Part shown: positions 59,342 to 64,000 of the stretch, piece after piece
Position numbering within the stretch: position 1 is the stretch's first letter
How the letters are laid out: the number at the start of each line of letters is the position of its first letter
From: Pseudomonadota bacterium
Lineage (GTDB): Bacteria > Pseudomonadota > Alphaproteobacteria > Rhizobiales > Xanthobacteraceae
DNA: 64,000 nt
Direction of reading: 5' to 3'
Assembly (NCBI GenBank): GCA_023386885.1
Contig: JAEWIX010000005.1
Coordinates: 35,075-99,074, forward strand
Made by a program: the position numbers and the translations under genes
The notes under the pieces: model-generated
Databases searched by the model: none
What the model was told of the DNA's origin: nothing
The model's input: only the letters and a program-made list of their open reading frames with translations

Positions 59342-60571
59342 ATGACGAACACAAGCCGCAGGCGTGCGCTGAAGACGCTGAGCCTGTCCGCCATCCTGCT
59401 CTGCACCACCGCCGGCTTTTCCGCGATCGCCCAGGAGCGCACGTCGGTGAAGATCGGCTATGTCGTTTCCAAGACCGGTCCCAACGCCGGCGGCGCCGGT
59501 ATCACCACCATTCCCAACTACGTGCTGTGGGCCAAGGAAGTGAAGGACGCCGGCGGCCTCGAACTGCCGGGCGGCAAGCGCCTGCCGATCGAAGTCATCG
59601 AATATGACGACCGCTCCTCCGCCGAGGAAGTGGTGCGCGCCACCGAACGCCTCGCCACGCAGGACAAGGTGGACTTCATCCTCGCGCCATGGGGCACCGG
59701 CTTCAATCTCGCCGTCGCGCCGCTGTTCGATCGCTTCGGCTATCCGCAGCTCGCGGTCTCCGCCGTCACCGACAAGGCGCCGCAATTCGTCAAGCGCTGG
59801 AAGAAGAGCTTCTGGATGCTCGGCGGCGGTCACGACTACACCGAGGCGCTGGCCGGTGTGCTGACCAAGGCGAAGGCCGCGGGCACCATCAACGGCAAGG
59901 TCGCGATGATCTCGGTGGCCGACGGCTTCGGCATCGATCTCGTCACCGCCGCGCGGACCTCGTTCAAGAAGGCCGGGCTCGAGGTGATCTATGACGTCAC
60001 CTATCCCGCCGGCACCACCGACTTCACGCCGATGATCAACGAAGCCGCCAAGGGCGGCGCCGACACCTTCGTCGCGTTCTCCTATCCGCCGGAAACTTTC
60101 GCCATCACCCAGCAGTCGCAGGTGGCGAAGTTCAATCCCAAGGTGATGTATCTCGGCGTCGGCACCGGCTTCCCGGTCTACGGCAAGAACAACGGCCCGA
60201 ACGCCGAAGGCATCATGAGCCTGGGCGGCATCGATCCGAAGAACGAAGCCAACGCCGCCTATCGCAAGCGGCATGAAGAAGTCACTGGCAAGGCGCCGGA
60301 CCTGTGGGGCAGCGTGATCACTTACGCCAGCCTGCAAATGCTGCAGGAGGCGATCAAGCGCAAGGGACTGGATCGCGAGGCGGTGTCGAAGGAACTGTCC
60401 TCCGGCAGCTTCAAGACCGTGCTCGGCGATACCAAAATGGAGGACAACCAGCTTCGCACGCTATGGTTCGGCGGCCAGTGGCAGAACGGACAGTTCGTCG
60501 CCATCGCGCCGGTTGATCGGCCCGGCGCGGCGAAGCCGGTGCTGCCCAAGCCCGCCTGGCAGGCGAAGTAA
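59342..60571 (+). CDS. HAAT substrate-binding protein with Tat-type signal (aldehyde dehydrogenase-linked)
   Basis: A 409-residue precursor whose N-terminus contains SRRRALKTLSLSAILLC, a Tat-like signal with cleavage near residue 31 (IAQE). The binding fold has SVKIGYVVSKTGPNAGGAG, LATQDKVDFILAPWGTGFNLAVAPL and VSVADGFGIDL-like segments. ATG 59342 is chosen for GGGGAGG 7 bases upstream; an in-frame start at 59246 has no such site. It is the first gene of a rightward importer operon that ends in an aldehyde dehydrogenase, so an aromatic or aliphatic ligand is plausible. Confidence 0.92.
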   Translation: MTNTSRRRALKTLSLSAILLCTTAGFSAIAQERTSVKIGYVVSKTGPNAGGAGITTIPNYVLWAKEVKDAGGLELPGGKRLPIEVIEYDDRSSAEEVVRATERLATQDKVDFILAPWGTGFNLAVAPLFDRFGYPQLAVSAVTDKAPQFVKRWKKSFWMLGGGHDYTEALAGVLTKAKAAGTINGKVAMISVADGFGIDLVTAARTSFKKAGLEVIYDVTYPAGTTDFTPMINEAAKGGADTFVAFSYPPETFAITQQSQVAKFNPKVMYLGVGTGFPVYGKNNGPNAEGIMSLGGIDPKNEANAAYRKRHEEVTGKAPDLWGSVITYASLQMLQEAIKRKGLDREAVSKELSSGSFKTVLGDTKMEDNQLRTLWFGGQWQNGQFVAIAPVDRPGAAKPVLPKPAWQAK

Positions 60572-60592
60572 CGCCAAGCGACCGCGCGCGCG

Positions 60593-61465
60593 ATGTTCGT
60601 CACCACGCTGATCGCGGGCCTCGTGCTCGGTGGGACCTACGCCCTGGTGGCGATGGGTCTCACCCTGCAGTACGGCATCTCCCGCATCATGAATCTCGCC
60701 TACGGCGAGACGATCATCGCCGCGTCGTTTCTCGCCTATGTGCTGAGCAGTTCGCTCGACATCGATCCGCTCGTCAGCCTCCTGCTCGCCGCGCCGCTGG
60801 GCTTCGCCTTCAGCTACGTCATTTATGGCCTGATGCTGCGGCCGCTGGTGGCGCGCTCGAAGACGGCGATGGCCTTGGAGATCGATTCCATCCTTGCCAC
60901 CTTCGGCCTGCTGTTCGTCATTCAGGGCGTGATGCTGGTGGTGTTCGGCGGCAACTACATCAGCTACACCTACATGAATTTCGGCGTCGACATTCTCGGT
61001 GCCAGCGTCGCCGCCAACCGGCTGCTGGCTTTGATACTGGCGCTCGCGATCGGCGGCGGACTTTACCTGCTGCTGACACGCACGCTGTGGGGCACCGCGC
61101 TGCGCGCCGTCGCGGTGGCGCCCTCCTCCGCGCCACTGGTCGGCATCGACGCCAATCGCGCCGTGCGGCTTGCCTTCGCGCTCGGTGGCGCGCTGGCCGC
61201 CTGCGGCGGCGTCGTCATCTCGATGTACCAGACCTTCACCGCCACCACCGGCGTGGTCTTCACCATGAAGGCGCTGATCGTCGTCATCATGGGCGGCGTC
61301 GGCAACCTGCTCGGCGCGCTCAGCGCCGGACTGATCCTCGGCCTCGTCGAGACGTTCGTGGCCACGTATGTCAGCCCCGGCCTGACGCTCGCCGCCGTTT
61401 ACCTGATCTTCCTCGGCATCCTGTTGTGGCGGCCCTCTGGCCTGTTCGGAAAGGCGCGGCGATGA
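60593..61465 (+). CDS. livH: LivH-type permease (fifth HAAT importer)
   Basis: A 290-residue permease. LTLQYGISRIMNLAYGETIIAASFLAY replaces the standard VxNxAHG motif with MNLAYGE, and the coupling loop is VAVAPSSAPLVGIDANRAV. The C-terminal LWRPSGLFGKARR is typical. The gap to the binding protein is 21 bases. Confidence 0.92.
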   Translation: MFVTTLIAGLVLGGTYALVAMGLTLQYGISRIMNLAYGETIIAASFLAYVLSSSLDIDPLVSLLLAAPLGFAFSYVIYGLMLRPLVARSKTAMALEIDSILATFGLLFVIQGVMLVVFGGNYISYTYMNFGVDILGASVAANRLLALILALAIGGGLYLLLTRTLWGTALRAVAVAPSSAPLVGIDANRAVRLAFALGGALAACGGVVISMYQTFTATTGVVFTMKALIVVIMGGVGNLLGALSAGLILGLVETFVATYVSPGLTLAAVYLIFLGILLWRPSGLFGKARR

Positions 61466-62387
61466 AACGGATCGCAACCGCCGCCGGACTGATCGCGCTG
61501 GTCGCGGCGCTCGCCACCGCGCCGTTCTTCCTCGATGCCTACGGGCTCGGCCTGATGATGGGCCTTGCCGGATACGTCACGCTCGCCACCGCATGGGCAC
61601 TGTTCTCGGGGCCGACCGGCTACGTCTCGCTGGCGACAGTGGCCTTCGTCGGCATCGGCGCCTATTGCGTCGCGGTTCTGAACGAAACGCTGCCCTATCC
61701 GCTGGTGCTGCTGATCGCCGCCGGCATTGGGCTCGCGGTGGCTCTGGTTGTGGGCCTGTCGACGCTGCGGCTCTCCGGCGTCTACTTCGTGATCTTCACC
61801 TTTGGTTTGGCCGAACTGATCCGCCAGCTCGTCACCTTCTACGAGATCAACGTCACCGGCACCTTGGGGCGTTACATCTTTCTCGGCATCACGCCAGAGC
61901 AGATCTATTGGCAACTGCTGGCGCTCGGCGTCGTCACCATGGGACTGCGCTGGTGGATCGGCCGTTCGCGCACAGGGCTTGCGCTGAAGGTGATCGGCGA
62001 CGACGAAGTGGTGGCGTCCCATGTCGGCATCGACATCGCGCGCACCAAGCTGGCGCTGTTCGCCATCAGCGCGACGATCATGACCTTGGTGGGCGCGATT
62101 CAAGCGCCGCGCTGGACTTACGTGGAGCCCGCCATCGTTTTCAATCCGACGGTGTCGTTCCTGACCTTGATCATGGCGCTGCTCGGCGGCGCGACGCGGC
62201 TGTGGGGACCGCTGCTCGGCGCCGTGCCGCTGTTCCTGCTGTTCGAATGGCTGTCGGCGAATTTCCCCAACCACTATTCGATCCTGCTCGGCCTGCTGTT
62301 CATCCTCATCGTGTTCGCGCTGCCCAAGGGCGTGCTGTCGTTCATCGAACAGACGTGGAGCAAGGCGCGCAACGGCGGAGCGCGCTC

Positions 62388-62391
<4 letters not shown>
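61462..62391 (+). CDS. livM: LivM-type permease (fifth HAAT importer)
   Basis: A 309-residue permease: AWALFSGPTGYVSLATVAFVGIGAYCV, YFVIFTFGLAELIRQLVTF, coupling loop KVIGDDEVVASHVGIDIARTKLA, C-terminal FALPKGVLS. ATG 61462 overlaps the livH stop (ATGA); a longer frame to 61087 lies inside livH. Confidence 0.92.
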
Positions 62392-63108
<717 letters not shown>

Positions 63109-63116
<8 letters not shown>

Positions 63117-63828
63117 GGTGCGCAATCTCTCGGTGCGTTACGGCAAGCACGCGGCGCTGCACGATGTGTCGCTGTCGGTCGCGGAAGGCGAAACGGTGGT
63201 GATCCTCGGCGCCAACGGCGCCGGCAAGTCGTCGCTGCTGCGCGCCATCGCCGGCCTGGTCGCACCGGAGCCAGGCGGCGACGTCAAGCTCGACGGCCGC
63301 TCGCTGAACGCCGTGCCCGCGCATCTGGTGCTGGAAGCCGGCATCGCGCTGGTGCCGGAAGGCCGCGGCATCTTTGCCGACCTGTCCGTCATCGAGAACC
63401 TGCGACTCGGCGCTTACGCCCAGCGTGCGCGCGCGCACACCGCGACCAATCTCGTGCGGGTGTTCGACATCTTCCCGCGCCTGCGCGAACGGCAGCGCCA
63501 GACCGTCGCCACCATGTCCGGCGGCGAACAGCAGATGGTGGCGATCGGCCGTGCATTGATGTCATCGCCGCGTCTGTTGATGCTGGACGAGCCGAGCCTC
63601 GGGCTCGCGCCGATCCTGGTGCACGAATTGTTCGAGGTGCTGGCCCATGTCCGCGGCACCGGCGTCAGCCTTCTGATCGTCGAACAGAACGTCCGCGCCA
63701 GCCTCGCGATTGCCGATCGCGGCTATCTGCTCGAGGCCGGACGCATCGTCGGCGAAGGCCAAGCGTCGAGCCTGATCGACGATCCTGCCGTGCAGCGCGC
63801 TTTTCTTGGAACGGTTTCGAATGTGTGA
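63109..63828 (+). CDS. livF: LivF-type ABC importer ATPase (fifth HAAT importer)
   Basis: A 239-residue ATPase with Walker A GANGAGKSS, LivF loop IALVPEGRGIFADLSVIENL, signature MSGGEQQMVAIGRAL and Walker B LLMLDEPSLGLAPIL. It overlaps livG by 8 bases; the aldehyde dehydrogenase starts 15 bases after its stop. Confidence 0.93.
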
Positions 63829-63843
63829 GCAATGGAGACGACC

Positions 63844-64000
63844 ATGAACGTATTGGGTTTGATGATCGGCGGCGAGGAACAGGTCGCCTCGAACGGGGCG
63901 ACGTTCGAGCGGCGCAATCCGCTGTCCGGCGAGGTCGCGACCAAGGCGGCAGCCGCCACCACGGATGATGCCATCGCCGCCGTCGATGCGGCCGCGGGCG
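63844..64000 (+). CDS. Aldehyde dehydrogenase, N-terminal fragment (runs off window)
   Basis: 52 codons are visible: MNVLGLMIGGEEQVASNG, then FERRNPLSGEVATKAAAATTDDAIAAVDAAAG, the beginning of an NAD(P)-dependent aldehyde dehydrogenase of the vanillin / salicylaldehyde / benzaldehyde type. ATG 63844 has GGAG 6 bases upstream; an ATG at 63832 is in frame but less likely. Its catalytic residues are outside the window. Probably the first enzyme encoded after the importer in the same operon. Confidence 0.8.
   Translation, partial: MNVLGLMIGGEEQVASNGATFERRNPLSGEVATKAAAATTDDAIAAVDAAAG

Overview
The window is gene-dense, GC-rich DNA from an alphaproteobacterium, most likely a member of the Bradyrhizobium / Rhodopseudomonas / Afipia group. 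The reasons are the protein families present, the abundance of branched-chain-amino-acid-type (HAAT) ABC importers, and a palindromic intergenic element at 43651-43689 of a type common in that group. There are no rRNA or tRNA genes, insertion sequences, prophage or CRISPR arrays. Almost every gene belongs to a small-molecule uptake-and-catabolism module with its own regulator. Five complete HAAT importers and one nitrate/sulfonate/taurine-type importer lie within 64 kb.

Layout. (1) 1-11040: an amide module. An AmiC-like receptor runs off the left edge and diverges from a MarR regulator. Next comes a leftward operon with an amidase, an acetamidase/formamidase-family protein, an amide/urea binding protein and a LivHMGF importer. 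It diverges from amiC-amiR, an amide sensor and an ANTAR antiterminator. The untranslated leader of the amidase operon contains a strong intrinsic terminator, the expected AmiR target. (2) 11082-18373: a short-chain dehydrogenase, an XRE regulator, and a leftward operon of amidase, CoxG-like protein, acyl-CoA synthetase, hotdog thioesterase and quinone-oxidoreductase-like enzyme. (3) 18726-22188: rightward tcuA-tcuB-like genes and a polysaccharide-deacetylase-fold hydrolase.

(4) 22281-34828: one leftward run of twelve tightly packed genes. It carries two different three-subunit molybdenum hydroxylases (xanthine dehydrogenase / CO dehydrogenase family), a HAAT importer whose livF sits between the two hydroxylases, and a CoxG-like gene, ending in a strong terminator. 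(5) 35685-43623: a leftward HAAT importer with a carboxymuconolactone-decarboxylase-like gene, divergent from a GntR/FCD regulator, a beta-hydroxyacid dehydrogenase and an unusual SCP2-like/alpha-beta-hydrolase fusion. (6) 43720-49905: an SsuABC-like importer divergent from a mandelate-racemase-type enzyme, a GMC oxidoreductase and a HutC-type GntR regulator, with a perfect palindrome over the shared promoter. (7) 49931-59176: a second hydroxylase-plus-importer operon, divergent from a TetR regulator with two matching operator-like sites. (8) 59342-64000: a rightward HAAT importer followed by the start of an aldehyde dehydrogenase.

The modules share one logic: import a small, probably nitrogen-containing or aromatic compound, then activate it by amide hydrolysis, hydroxylation at a molybdenum centre, or CoA ligation. 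The most interesting points are the AmiR-type leader RNA and the repeated co-operonic pairing of molybdenum hydroxylases with HAAT importers. Substrates cannot be read from the sequence.
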